A stretch of 64,000 nucleotides of DNA. Source: Anisakis pegreffii. Taxonomy: Eukaryota > Nematoda > Chromadorea > Rhabditida > Anisakidae. Made by a program: the position numbers and the translations under genes. The DNA lies in the NCBI GenBank assembly GCA_035041965.1, contig JAPYMA010000110.1, positions 124,001 to 188,000 on the forward strand, written 5' to 3'. The notes below the pieces were generated by a model. That model was not told the origin of the DNA and did not search any database. It worked only from the letters and a program-made list of their open reading frames with translations. Below, piece after piece: positions 15,401 through 27,520 of this stretch (the stretch's first letter is position 1; every line of letters starts with the position of its first letter).

Positions 15401-15677
15401 TCTTTAGAATTACCGAAAAATTACCATAATAAATTGATACAACGAAGCGATTTCATGTAAACGATCGCAAAAAAAAAGAAGAATTCAAGTGTGAAGATGA
15501 GGTGGATTACCTGTCGACCCTGAAAAGGTTACAAATATCCGAGACCACAGAACGACCCCTCTTCAGTGGATCGTTACTGATCGAGTACATGGACGAGGAC
15601 AACGAATAGTCAGATGCGGACGATATCCGAGTCAGTAATGACGACGGCATCGGAGTTTGTATAGTAGTGATATTCAT
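239..15677 (-). CDS. DOCK9-like: DOCK-D (zizimin, DOCK9/10/11-type) guanine nucleotide exchange factor, 5' part
   Basis: Exons, 5' to 3': 15677-15511, 11125-11041, 10620-10504, 10055-9876, 8906-8820, 8615-8460, 8153-8042, 6501-6385, 6167-6061, 5712-5536, 5393-5175, 5049-4850, 4588-4466, 4198-4110, 3971-3721, 3524-3429, 3211-3107, 2838-2686, 2337-2167, then probably 418-239. All 19 junctions keep frame, giving about 964 residues. Human DOCK9/11 have about 2,070, so the gene runs off the left edge. Residues 85-183 are the N-terminal DOCK-D region (PLDYEKF; AGDYP). Residues 184-301 are a PH domain ([24 protein letters not shown]), which marks the D subfamily. Residues 430-545 hold [12 protein letters not shown] and [10 protein letters not shown]. 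Residues 646-850 are the DHR-1/C2 fold ([45 protein letters not shown]). In known members DHR-1 binds phosphoinositides and DHR-2 activates Cdc42; DHR-2 is outside the window. Family assignment is firm; the function is inferred from the family. Confidence 0.95.
480..547. repeat. ATT/ATC-rich low-complexity stretch
   Basis: An imperfect run of ATT, ATC and ATA triplets. It sits in the last (1.75 kb) intron of the DOCK gene visible here. The rest of that intron (419-2166) shows no conserved coding sequence. Confidence 0.7.
7227..7440. repeat. Imperfect ATT/ATC/ACT triplet microsatellite
   Basis: About 200 bases built almost entirely from ATT, ATC, ACT and GTT triplets. It lies in the DOCK intron 8041-6502, between the PH domain and linker exons. 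It creates an isoleucine-rich ORF on the plus strand that should not be read as a protein. Confidence 0.85.
11659..12375 (+). mobile_element. Non-autonomous hAT-type element, copy A (717 bp)
   Basis: The left end reads CAGTGGTTCTCATAGGAG and the right end GTGAGAACGAACCACTG, imperfect inverted repeats of the hAT type. It is flanked on both sides by the identical 8-bp target duplication GCATAAGC (11651-11658 and 12376-12383). That fixes the ends exactly and shows it arrived by hAT-type transposition. It lies in the 4.4-kb first intron of the DOCK gene, parallel to copy C and inverted relative to copy B. It lacks an internal block near the right end that B and C have, so it is a deletion derivative. 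No intact transposase is present. Confidence 0.93.
12503..12528. repeat. Perfect 12-bp inverted repeat (hairpin)
   Basis: GATGTTAAGACT and AGTCTTAACATC are separated by only TT. The site is 120 bases past hAT copy A in the same DOCK intron. No coding or terminator role is apparent. Confidence 0.8.
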
Positions 15678-18029
15678 CTTACAGTTAACAGTGCAACTAG
15701 TGTTCAGATAGTGCAGTTTATTGATAACTCAATCGATCGGACACGACTGATTGATAGCGAAGTGATCGAGTGAATTTAGCAACAAAAGCGATATCTGATA
15801 TGAATGAATCAAATTCGAGCACTCAATGACGGATGCTACCATTTGCCCACATCGATTCTGTTCGCAATTTTTCTGAATGATATCGTTTACAAGCGAACAC
15901 TCATCGTAATACTATCAACTCATAAACAGTGCACGGTGAATAAGCGAAGAACGGAAACGATTAAAAGTGAATCGATTATTTGTCGATAGGATTCTAGTGA
16001 ATGTGCTAATGGAACAACACAAATCAATCATAAACAAACAAAATAATAATGAGTTATTACTAAAATTCGTCATAGATAAGAATAGTGATATGCGACTAAT
16101 TGGACGATCTTAAAATTCACCACAGATTAGAAAGGTGATATATGTCAAAGAAAGGATGACAAATTCGTTCATCCAACAAATAAATGACTTTATGAAACAA
16201 CAACGGAATTATTAAATCCCAATCGATTCCCTTCCTAAGTGAGTCTTAGAGGCATTTTGATGTTATCGGGAATGTTCGCGGAATAAGTTTCATTCAGACC
16301 ACCATCTGCTTTTCTAATCTCTATCCGAAACAAAGGAACCTCTGACGGCAGGAAAAGAAAAATCTCAAAAATTTCAACGATTCCAAAAATAATTTCATCC
16401 CATTCGAATCATTTCCTCAATCCTGCACAAAAACTAATCAAAGATATATGAGAATACGCATTTGTCACGATGTATTGACAAATCAATTTTTGACGATGAA
16501 CAATAGTAAAATAAAAGAAATATGAGCAAAAAAATACTGAAATGATAAATTGATAATGCAACGATAATGAAGAAACGAAATAGCAATGAGATGAAGAACG
16601 GATGGATTAACGAGCGAAATGAAGACGAAAAAAGAATTATAAAATGAAGTGCCATAGAACAGTTAATAGCTACAAATAAGTGTGAGTGTATAAACAAAAG
16701 TAAATCTAACAAACAAATATTACATATTCGAGCTTATAGAATATCGAATAAATTGTGTGTAAACGTCAGTTGTTTGCACTTTCTTTTTGGAATTATGTAT
16801 TATTTATTTGCATTACAATTTGCATTGTGTAATCATTTGTATTGTAGACTAATTCGAACAGTTTTGGACGAAAGTAAGAAATTAAAGCGAACAATCATAT
16901 ATCAATCAATCCATTCAATTAACAAATAACAACTTCCATAAGCGAACTTGCATGATTACGATCATTCATATGATGAAAATTATGATGAACTATTTGTATG
17001 ACTCACAGCTAATTCACATCAAAATGTTGCCATCTCAATCAAATACCAGTAAAAACATTTTTTCGGAGGATCTTCATACCGCTATACTTCTAACAAGGCT
17101 ATCCGAAGACTATTATTAAAAGGGTGCGCAGTTGGTCGTAATTCTGGTGATATCGTGAAAATTTGTTGCGCAGTATATCACCACCATCTTTTTGATAAAG
17201 TCGTACGCTATAGCATAGCGCTGGTTTTTGAACGTTTAATTTGCGCTATTAACTGAAGACGAGAATAATCTTCCATTCATAGGATTGATAAGAGATTAGA
17301 CATTTCTTCAACTATCTCCAAAAAATATCGTAGAAAGAGCAAACAGCAGCAGCAGTAAAAATACCAGACATTGGCAATAAAATTTTAAAACATGAATTCT
17401 CTCGAAACAACACTGGCAACTGGGAGCAATACAATTTCTTTGAAGATGATTAATGCAGAAAGTTTTATTGGATGAAATTCTGAAGCTGTATAACGAAAAA
17501 AAAAAACGATTCCTACGAAAAGAAGTTTGAGCACTTCACACATTCACTCCAATATCAGAATCTCCTTGAAGATGAAACTTCACAAATTCGAATTTCTCAA
17601 AAATTAAACATTCAGTTTTTTGAAATACGTTGACGATCGACAAATGCTTCGAACGTAAAAATCATTACAAAACGATTCAGTCAGCTATGCAAACGTCAAA
17701 CAAATAAGCGCATGATATGTGCACTAGTATCAAATGTGATCATGCCTCCTCTTTACATCAATTACTGGAATCGTTACTCGGATAACTCTTATCGAATTCC
17801 GCGCAGAACAATCAAGAATCACACGCAGGGGACTGCACTCCTATCACCTTTTCCTCACAATTAAGTTGAACAATGATCAAGATCACATGGATTTGTGAAG
17901 GAATTCAATGACTAATTGATGAGTATAAGTATGAGGGCAAGTTGTTTCATATTCATGGATTCCATTCATAGAGAATCGAGTGCAGCACGAAAGGACAAAG
18001 CCAAGAAAACGAACTGAAAAAGGACTAAC

Positions 18030-18166
18030 TTTCTCAATTGGCCTGATGAAGATTTCTGAGAATTCGCTTCGATTAAAGTGCTCGTTCCAGCACTCGATGC
18101 AGACAGCATTGAACGACGCTCATCGAATGACGATGACCCAACTGAATTCAACGTTGATGATTTCAT
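18030..18166 (-). CDS. DOCK9-like: Alternative first coding exon of the DOCK-D gene (isoform 2)
   Basis: The ATG at 18166 lies one base inside a good acceptor (aattgcag, ending 18168), as expected for a trans-spliced or 5'-UTR-spliced start. It encodes 45 residues rich in serine (MKSSTLNSVGSSSF...SGQLR) plus AA, then the donor gttagt. The phase is 2, the same as the other first exon at 15.5 kb, so both join exon 11125-11041. The joined product reads ...[15 protein letters not shown]. Human DOCK9/11 begin ...RKFTRALSKPGTAAELR, so this isoform restores the conserved RKFT better than the 15.5-kb exon (...[12 protein letters not shown]). The intron would be about 6.9 kb. The open frame, the phase and the junction motif are seen directly; use as an alternative promoter or start is inferred. 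Confidence 0.75.
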
Positions 18167-21100
18167 TCTGCAATTTCATTCTCTAATTCATTCTGAACAC
18201 GAATTCAGCTTAATATTTCGGAGTACCGAAGTGTTTCATTGACGAGTATAAAATAATAATGCTAATGGAGTGTAAAACAATTTTAAGAAATTGACAACAG
18301 TAATCATATTTTTGAGCGAGTTCAAATAGCCTTATGATCGCATTATTTCCGCTAAATTGCCGGAATTCAATTTAACTTTACAGTCATGAGCACGGATATG
18401 ACGCAAAGGATTTGAAATCAAACTCAACATTGGAAACTTCCAGCAGAAAATGCTCACAAATGGTCACTGCGCGTAAGAGCATGAAGTAATCGTTAGAATG
18501 AAGTAAAAAATGAAGTAATGTATTAGGTGTCGATAAATGCAAACCGATGAATGCATTTCAAATAGCAAACAAAAACTATCAACAGGCATAGAAGCGACTT
18601 TCGGAGTAAATTCCAAAAAGCAGTCAATTCAGTAATCAAGTCGTTCCTCCACCATCGTATTAATCACAGGATGGCTGCGACAAGCAAAACGTCTCAGAGA
18701 ACGACGAAACGACCGAACACATTCAATCATGTAACGAATCGTAAGATAGCACATGCAACAACGGCAATAACTTTATTGAAGAGCTACAGACTGAATGGAA
18801 TATATCCCATCGCCACCCACCAGAAAACATGAAGAATTCATATTCACTTTATTGTTTCGAATAGCCCTAATTTAGAGTTCAGTAAGCAATTCAAAACGCT
18901 CTCAAATTTATATGATTTATCATCAAATGGCGTAATACTGCCAGACATCACAAATAAAAGGAATGAATCAAAAAGAATGGATGATATTCATGAAATAACG
19001 TCAATGTTCCAGCAGATTTTTCGAAATTTTGAAGCAGGAAAATCTTTTTCGCCAAAAAAATCAGTTCCTCTATACATTGTAGACAAAAGACTGGAAAAAA
19101 GTTCTAAAAGACGAACCGCTTAAGAGGACTTCCGAAAGAAAAAAAAACATAGCGAAAAGACACAATTGAATGAAAGGATGACATTTCGGCATCAAAAACA
19201 GTTAGTGAACAGCTAAGTCAACATTATTTGAATAACGCATGCATCCATTCACAGACGATTCATTGCAAACGAGAATTACGGAATATAATTCAAATTGTCA
19301 GTTTGACGTAAATGTTAACAATCAGCAGTTTGAAGACTGCCTTAAAAGCAAAACGAAATTATACGTCCACATTGCAAACCATTACGCATAACAACTTCCG
19401 AACGAAACGCCATATAAATCATTCCGAGAGCTTACAACGACCTATTTTGTGGAATTGTAAAGAAAATAGAAGAAAAAATGATGTTTTTCGATACGTGCTC
19501 ATGATGAATTGGTTATTGTGCATTTGTAAACGGAACGAAATTCAGCACTCATCCAGACGCCAAAGTGTCTGTCGTCTTCAGAAGATTCAAAACGCAGATG
19601 ATTGAATGCGCGATAAAACAATGTTACACACTACGTATTAATTGTTTGTGTTTACTTTCGCATAATTCTATAAACATAAATAATGTTCAAAGTCGCATCA
19701 TTATTACCATTTATACTAATATTATTTTTTCAATTAGAACAACGCCTCAAGTCGGTGTTTTCATTTGTTAGCATTTTTGTTACTATTGCAGTTCATTTGT
19801 TACCATTTTTGAAGCAAGCAATATCACTGGCATCGTATTCCAATCCAAGTTGGTATTTTTTCGGCAAAAATCGATAGGATTTGCACGATATCTATTGAAT
19901 AGATAGGTTTTGTTATGGCTGCTTTCATTATCTGCTATCAATATATCTTCAACATTTCGTCAACATCTTAACAAAATTATTACCAATACCAAAAGTGCTA
20001 ATAAACACTTAAACCAGTAGAACATACGATGAAAAGCAGCAAAAGATTAAGGATTATCTCGGCACAATGAATGCGCTCTGTCTTAAAACGTTCACATCTC
20101 AGTACATTCATCAAATCTAAGTTATTTATTTAAATACATCTAAAATAATAGTGAACATTCATCGCAATCCAATGGATTCACTTCTGGATGATGACAGCCA
20201 AGCGTCGTGAATGGGTTTGATGTTCAACGAAAATCGATAATGTAGTGGATGTTTTCGTCAATGCTTTCATTCAATGAGTATTTCTCGATAGTGTTTCTGA
20301 TATTTGAGAAGAAATGAAACGAAAGATGAACGGAATACTGAGAAGAATTGAACGATAAAATGCTAAGATTGCACTGATTTGAAGTGTTGCCCGTAAAAAT
20401 AGGCAAAAAAACCAACAATTATTGGATGTGCTCGAACACTACACTGAAATAAACTCAAAAAAAAAAACAAACTAACACGACAATACCGATTGTTTGTAAC
20501 AAAAAATACATCATACTTTTTTTAAGTTTAACGAAGAGGAGTTCGTACAAAATTCATCCACATTACCATTTCATAAACAGACAAAAACTAGCAATTGCAC
20601 GATGAATAAAATTACCAAAGACTTCAATGTGCATAGTTAGAATGAGAAATTTGAGTTTATCCCATCTAGAGAAGAGTTTTTTGAGGAGAATTGCCAGCCA
20701 TAAGCACGCGAAAGAAACGCGTGCATATACGATGAAGTTTCATGAAAATTAATGAGCTGAACTGAATCAACCAAATTCTTCATAGAGCAATTTTTGAAGT
20801 CACTTTCAAGAACAGTTAATTTTCAATGTGTGATGTGCATCGATGTTGCTCGAGGAAGAATATTTTGTCGCAATCACGAATTCAATCAAATTAGCCATTA
20901 TGTAAATGTTTCAATCAAAATTCAAAGATGTTAATTGAGCACTCAACATTAGAATAGAAAAACAACGTAAACACACTGTGAAACGAAACGGCAACAGAAG
21001 AAGGCATTAACGAGAAATTGCAATAATTTAATCAATTTAATTGAATAATCAAATGACAGCGGATGTGTTCAACGAATACAAATGTTCAACTATACATTCA

Positions 21101-24100
21101 CAATTAATAACATCGAAACGGACTTTAAACAATTCTGAATTTACCTCATTCAAAGATAGTTTAGAATTAATGTCAATCCTTTTAATAATAAGGTAAACTT
21201 GATCGTAAACAACGCTATATTGCAGGGTCACCGAAGAGAATAATCATGAGAGATGCACTTGAAACAAATAAGATGTTTGAACCGATTGCTGAGTCAACCT
21301 AATAGCAGCGCCATAATAAATTCACACGATCAGTTTTCCATGATTCAACACAAAACTATGCTTGATGTCAAACTGGATTGATTACTTCTTCAAAAAACCG
21401 GTTAACTACAACAGGAATAGGAAGTTTCATATGGTTTTTTTTTGGTCTCACATAATAGTTGGTACGGGCAAAAATATGTTACTAGCTGAATCATTCGCAT
21501 TTCTCCTAATAGTTTGATTAAATGTCACCAAATTTGCAATGCTCTAGGGCATTTGATGCTCATACATTTGGCTCTCGTAATTCATAACAGTTAAGCAATT
21601 CGTGCATTGCACATGCAATTGTATCGCGGAGCAATTCATCAAGCATTTGAAGTCGGCTAGTTTCAGGAATGGTAATGTGAATTACGAGCAATATGACGAT
21701 GTGAATGAGCAGAAGAAATCTCGAATTTACACAGAAACAATTGATGCTTTTGATGATAAGTTCTGAATCAACCGTTCGAAGCGTTCGATGAATGCAATTT
21801 TTGAACGGAAATCGGACAACGAAATGCTTAAAATGCTGAGAAGTGGTGATTTTTCCAGGGGAACTTCTTCAAAATAAAATAGAAACGGTTGTAGATAAAA
21901 TCGAAACAATCACATTCACTTCAACAGCGAAACAACGAGTGGTTATTCTTTAAGAAGAAATCTTGAAGATTTGCTGCACACACTGCAAAACGTTCGGAAG
22001 TTTTTTGCTGCACACACCGACGATATTTTTGATACTTCTTCATGAAGATAATTACTGTTTACTTATCATTCTCTGTTTGCATATTCTTATTTACTTATCT
22101 TTGCACGATATTTGCTACGAAACAGTGGCATAAAGTCGTTGTGCTGATCAAATCCACAGATAAAACGTCTGACACAGTCAGACTGAAACTAGAGGTCAGG
22201 TTAAGAGGAAAGCCTTTTCGCCATTTAGGAATCATTTGGAGACTTCATGATACAAGTGCACACTTAATAATACAAACTGATACGTGACTCACCTCTTTTT
22301 GTAATTCGCTACAGCGCTGCATCGCTCGGATCGTCTATTGCGGAGCATTTGATGTGATAAACTATAAACAATCACTGTTATATCATAGGCTACTTCTAGT
22401 AAGAATATGCACACATACCACTGAATATCAGCTTTAATCAAGCGCTTACAATCAAACAACTGGATGTGATTATGGAAATATCGCGAGGTAAACCACAAGG
22501 AATTGCCACTGTTCAACAATATCGTGAAGTGACATTATGTAAACATAACAAATCAAACGTTCCTCGCTATCGAATCTTTTTTTTGTTGCATAAAATTGCG
22601 ATAGTTTCATTTTTTTGTTGAGAAAATCAAGGCAGAGTATTGATGGATTTGATGGATAACACTGCCTGGACGACGTGTTCTCTTAGAAACGATAACATAA
22701 TAATATCAGATATGAATCGAACGAAACGGAAACGCGATTTCGAAATCAGAAAGTGAAAGGAACGCATCGAACAGTGATTATTGTGAATGCGAAATGAAAG
22801 AGAACACGTCGTTCAAGCACCACTCACAAATCACTGACTGGTTTTAGTGACGACTGAATTACATTTCAATAATTGGAACTTGTATGCAACATTGCTTGAC
22901 TATTATCAAAAGAAATGCTGCTCATCGAATAAATTGTTATGCTTTACATCTTGAAACGTCTTATTTTTCTCGTTTCATCGAAAATTACGAGAGACACGAG
23001 GCGAGACGGTCTCGGTAACCGATAGAGCCTCGGCAATCAGAAATTCCTCGCACAGTCTCGGTAATCGACAGACGGACTGATCCGCTGAACTCGTCTTGGG
23101 TTCAAACTCATAATGAACGACTTTAAACTCGCATAATAAAGTTTTATTTGCGGAGAAGGATTTTGCTCGAAACCGAATGATGTACCAATATCACTAAACG
23201 AGTTTGACTTGAATTCAGTGATCCTGAATTCATCTGTTTTATGGTCAACATTTCATTGGAAAGATGGATTCTGAGGAATTGTCAATTTGAAATAAAATCT
23301 GCAGAAAATCTTCTGAGCGGTTCGCAATTGAAAATGAATGAATACTGGATGGACTGATAAATGAAGGATTGTATGAGATTGTTTTGAATGTGAACAGCAA
23401 GTAGCAATCCTCAAGGGTCGAGCAGACAGAGAAGATATATGAGACGCGGAATGTGCATGGAACTGGTGATTCTAAGCATAAGAGCTGAACTATATTCTCA
23501 CAAGGGATCTGAAAAGTGTCTCATGAAATAAATGGTTTGATGCAAACTTCTTGAAGACTTCCAACATTTCGACTTCTGCTTACAACTTTTCTTATTCGAA
23601 CGACGGACGACGCTTCAACGTAGTTTATCAACTTACAATGGGAAAGTAAATAAATGATGAAAAGACGAGTTTCGAGAAATCGCTCGATGGTACTTGCAGT
23701 GAATGAGTAATTTATTGGAACACTGCTAGGTATTAAGCGAACATAAAAACGAATGAAGCGAATAATATTGGAACAAGTGATTTTTTTACAGAACAAATAT
23801 TGTTTAGAAAGGAAAACATTTCCGAATGATCATCAGTTATTACAGGAGAAAAAAGAACAATAAGCAAATAAATTTGGTTTTTTTTGCAAACAATCATTCC
23901 ATACAAACATTTTTCGTATCAAATCTTGCTCTTTTCCATACTATTCATCCGCTCATTTGCAAATGGACTTACTGTTCCAGAATAGCACTCAATGCTTTCT
24001 TGCTCTTCAGACAATTCAACGCCGCTGATTGCTTCTTTCTGATCATTCACATATGAAATGCTCACAAAAAATAGAACATTTAAAAAAGCTTTCACAAAAA

Positions 24101-24833
24101 ACAGCGAAATTTTTGCAGTTGCCTCATTCAGCATCGCATCGAAATATGTGCAGGTGTAGAGAAGTTTCGTGCGAACAGAATAACATTGAAAATAACTAAA
24201 AGTAAACGTGCGATTAATTTTCGATGTGCTTTGGAATGCGATACGAGAAGAACGTTTAAGTCTACAAGAAACAGAGATAAAATTTCTCAACGCGAACAGA
24301 TTAGAAAACGCAATAATCAATCGAGAAATGAGCGCACTGAACGCCGCAATAACTGACGAAATCAACATAACAACATCTTTAAGCGCTTATAAAAAGCATT
24401 AAAATATTGTTCAAATTTCAGATATTTCCACGTAAGATAATCCGATATTTACTCGGAACCAATTTCAATATCACTTCAAAGACTTACAATTCGTCACATA
24501 TGGTATGGAAATTTTCGAATGGGGCACGCAATCGTTCAGATTATTCGGTCTTAATTTGATGAGGAAATTTTCGAAATTTTGAAACTGAACAGAGACAGAC
24601 GTTGCATGTGGGAGGTAGGTACAATGAGTTAGTTGTGAACAAAGAAGTGAGTGATGAAGAGAGAAACTTTTTCGTGCGTGAATAAGTGAGCAAATAGTTG
24701 GCATCTTATGACAGATTGGAGTTTTGTGAACGGTTAGCGGATGTGTGCTGCTGTTTGTCGGAATTTTTGAATGGTTCTGAAATTCATCTCGAGTTGGTGA
24801 TTCATTGAAGTGTGATTGTTAAAATGTGATTAG

Positions 24834-25059
24834 AGATGTGAGATGCGATCAAGAGACTTGCCATGATTCCATTGTTGAGCAAATGCAATTTTATAGATTA
24901 GAGAGGGTTTTTTGTGAATTGCTTCACATTTTCTGTAAATACATCATGGTTATTGAGAATTGTTCAGTTGTAATTCTGCAAGATATGTATATATTTTTAT
25001 GGGACTATCAAACAGTGACGAATGCGAACGAAACGAGTTGCCAACTTCCTAAAGGCTAA
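24834..25059 (+). CDS. Unrecognised candidate terminal exon, 75 codons
   Basis: After an acceptor-like gtgattag there is an open frame (1 base, then 75 codons) to TAA at 25059. It contains RDVRCDQETCHDSIVEQMQ and a hydrophobic stretch, with a cysteine pattern and good codon texture. No upstream exon was found with matching phase and I recognise no family. It could be a chance ORF. Confidence 0.25.
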
Positions 25060-26555
25060 CAGAAATATTCATGAAGTGAATGATTCGCTTGGTGAACAGT
25101 CATCATTAACGGCTACTTGATATCGATTAACGCACAAACAGCTTTATGTTATAACTCTATTGATCCTAGTGCGTCGGTCACCCATGCAACACTTCGTTCA
25201 TTTAGAATGGGATGGATATGTGTACGTATACTTCGCGGTGATATGGAACCTACTCATGGGATCAGTTATATAAGTGAGGAATTGAATGAGTGAGTGCAAA
25301 CACGAATGCATATTATTAGCTGAATGTGAATGTTAGTAGAGAAATGATTGCTTACGAGGCAGAAACGGTAGAATTAAGTGGTGATTGTTGTTGGATTAAT
25401 GACACGGTTTCGTGATAGTTATTCTCTCGCCAAATGCGATAGTCAAACGATAGTTCAGCTCAGCTCATTGCCTCCATTGCATGGAGGTAGTGAATTCACG
25501 TTTTGATGTAGGATAATACAAAACAGTTGATGAACATCGGAAACGGAACCGAAAAGAATTTGAGGGCATCGCATTTGTTTACAGATCGACAGTTGAACTA
25601 TTATTATTTTTTCAAATTGCTTTTTTATTTTATTTTATTTTTATTTTTCAAATCATTTTCAAATTTTCAAACTTTTTTCAAATTATTTTCAAACCATTTC
25701 CCATTCTTTCAACAATATAATATCGGCTTCTTAAACCACAAGCACATCAATCACTTGAGCCATAGAATATAACAGTGTTTTTTCAAGACAGTCGTTAGTT
25801 ATTTTCATTTGTTCGTAAAATTAAATGGTGTTCATTCGATTATATCCTGCAAAGAGTTCATAAGTGTCACCGACTGACACAATGCGATAATGGAACTAAC
25901 TTGAATTCTGCGTTGAAGACTATTTGAAGTTGTTCGTTGCAAAAAAGTACAATGCTTTGTGTTCCCATGTGACATTGTATTTGTTTTAATTACGAGCAAA
26001 ATGCATCGCGAACGTACAAAATGTCATTCCTCGAGGGATTCACCGCCAAGCATTCAATATTAATTAGTTGCTATTCACTGATGTACTACCGAAAAAGAAA
26101 CAATGCATTCATTTTTTTAAATAACACAAAACAACCTCAAAAAATCTTCGCTGTTCATCAAAACGTCGCACATTCTCATTTCTTATTCCATCAATCCTGA
26201 CGTGTGTCCACAAACAAATGGTGGAGTTTGAATCGAGTAACGAATCGAACAATATTTCAGCTGATAATAAACTTGGAAAGTGCTCGTTGCCAACACATCA
26301 AGTGTCACTTTCTCTACTTAACTGATTCTACATAAATAAGCAATGTAATTCCAGTTGTTCATCACAGCAGTAAGTTTTGCTAGCCTTGAAGTATTAGCTC
26401 GGATGACATGTAAGTAAGTCAATCACTAAAGTGTTAGACTGCACAGCCCCACCGGATGATCTTCGATGCCTCAAGAAGTATAAAGGACATTAGCTTTTAG
26501 TGTTGTTAAATTGCCACTAATCCAACAACAATCACTACTTATTGCTATTTTTCAG

Positions 26556-26711
26556 TTCACTAGGGATGATTTGAGGTATTCAAATTCGCTGTTCCACAGC
26601 ATTCACAACTATTTGTCGACTTTCGAACAACTCTCGATTTCATCTGTGAACAAGTTTATGAACATGTATCCATGCATTTTTCATGTGCCTGGAGCAGTGT
26701 CTGATGGATGA
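26556..26711 (+). CDS. Unrecognised candidate terminal exon, 51 residues
   Basis: A strong acceptor (ctatttttcag, ending 26555) opens a 51-residue frame ending ...PGAVSDG and a stop at 26711. It contains FTRDDLRYSNSLFHSIHNY and LSISSVNKFMNMYP, which read like a helical C-terminus. The frame before the acceptor is also open, but an exon start there is more natural. Upstream exons and family are unknown. Confidence 0.35.
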   Translation, partial: FTRDDLRYSNSLFHSIHNYLSTFEQLSISSVNKFMNMYPCIFHVPGAVSDG

Positions 26712-27520
26712 ATCATAAAATTTCATTTCATTTTCTGACCATGCCAGTAAATGAGAGAACGTGCTTTACAAATTAAGATCTGAACTCATCTACTGACTGT
26801 ATTCCTTTGTGCACATGGGTATTTTTGTATTATTTTCGAAACAATATTAAACGTAACAAAATTCGGTTACATCAAACTGCATACATTGAATCTATTTTAA
26901 CAATACTTGAACAATCTAGATTTCAAATAACGGGAATATCTACTAGAATAAATCTGAACAAATGAATAGAATCATGTACACGGTATTCATTTGACATATC
27001 ACGGTACTAAAGGATAATTTGAGGTGATTATAAGATTAAGCAATGTTGCGATGCAAGAAAATTATCTATTCGCATTTTATCAGTTAATTACTGGATAAAA
27101 ATTACCAATCACTGACATCTTGGCTGTAGCCGATCAGTGAAATGAAGTCAGCGTGTAAGTGCTGCTGAGAGTCGCTTTAGAATTTCATATTTCTTTGCTA
27201 TTTCAACGGTTCGAAATGAGCAAAAATCGTAAGTGGCGCTAGTAAGAGTTTGAAAATGTCAAATTCTCATGTTGAGTATTGTTCGCTTCAATTCATTCAT
27301 GATTTAAATGCAACAGCTAATGCCTAAAACCTGGAAATAAGTGCTAATGCAAGGGACACTGATGAGGTTTTTGAGCGAATAAATGTAAAATGGTACGGAC
27401 TCAAATAACAACAATGAACGCATAAGTACAGTGGTATCGTCAATCCACATTATTTGATCATTATTTGCGTTTTAATCGTTAACATATCAGCACAGCTTTT
27501 TTGGTTTTGAATTTTCAATC

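Larger units (their letters stand above)
18168..27520. other. Long gene-poor stretch
   Basis: Apart from the two weak plus-strand exon candidates at 24.8 and 26.6 kb, I see no gene. Open frames are short, AT-rich and lack splice signals or family motifs. At 22.99-23.07 kb there is a GC-richer patch with imperfect copies of TCTCGGTAAYCGA. A T-rich tract lies at 25.60-25.70 kb. Further alternative first exons or promoters of the minus-strand DOCK gene could lie here. Confidence 0.5.

Noticed and set aside
16434..16712. 92-codon minus-strand ORF, very hydrophobic (LLFIHSHLF, FFIVALSIYHFSIF)
   Set aside because: It is created by an AT-rich stretch reading Phe/Leu/Ile. It has no splice signals and lies between the two alternative DOCK first exons.
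23919..24368. 149-codon minus-strand ORF, the longest unspliced frame outside the recognised genes
   Set aside because: Its composition changes along its length, there is no start context or splice signal, and a plus-strand ORF (24208-24402) overlaps it. I could not decide which strand, if either, is real.
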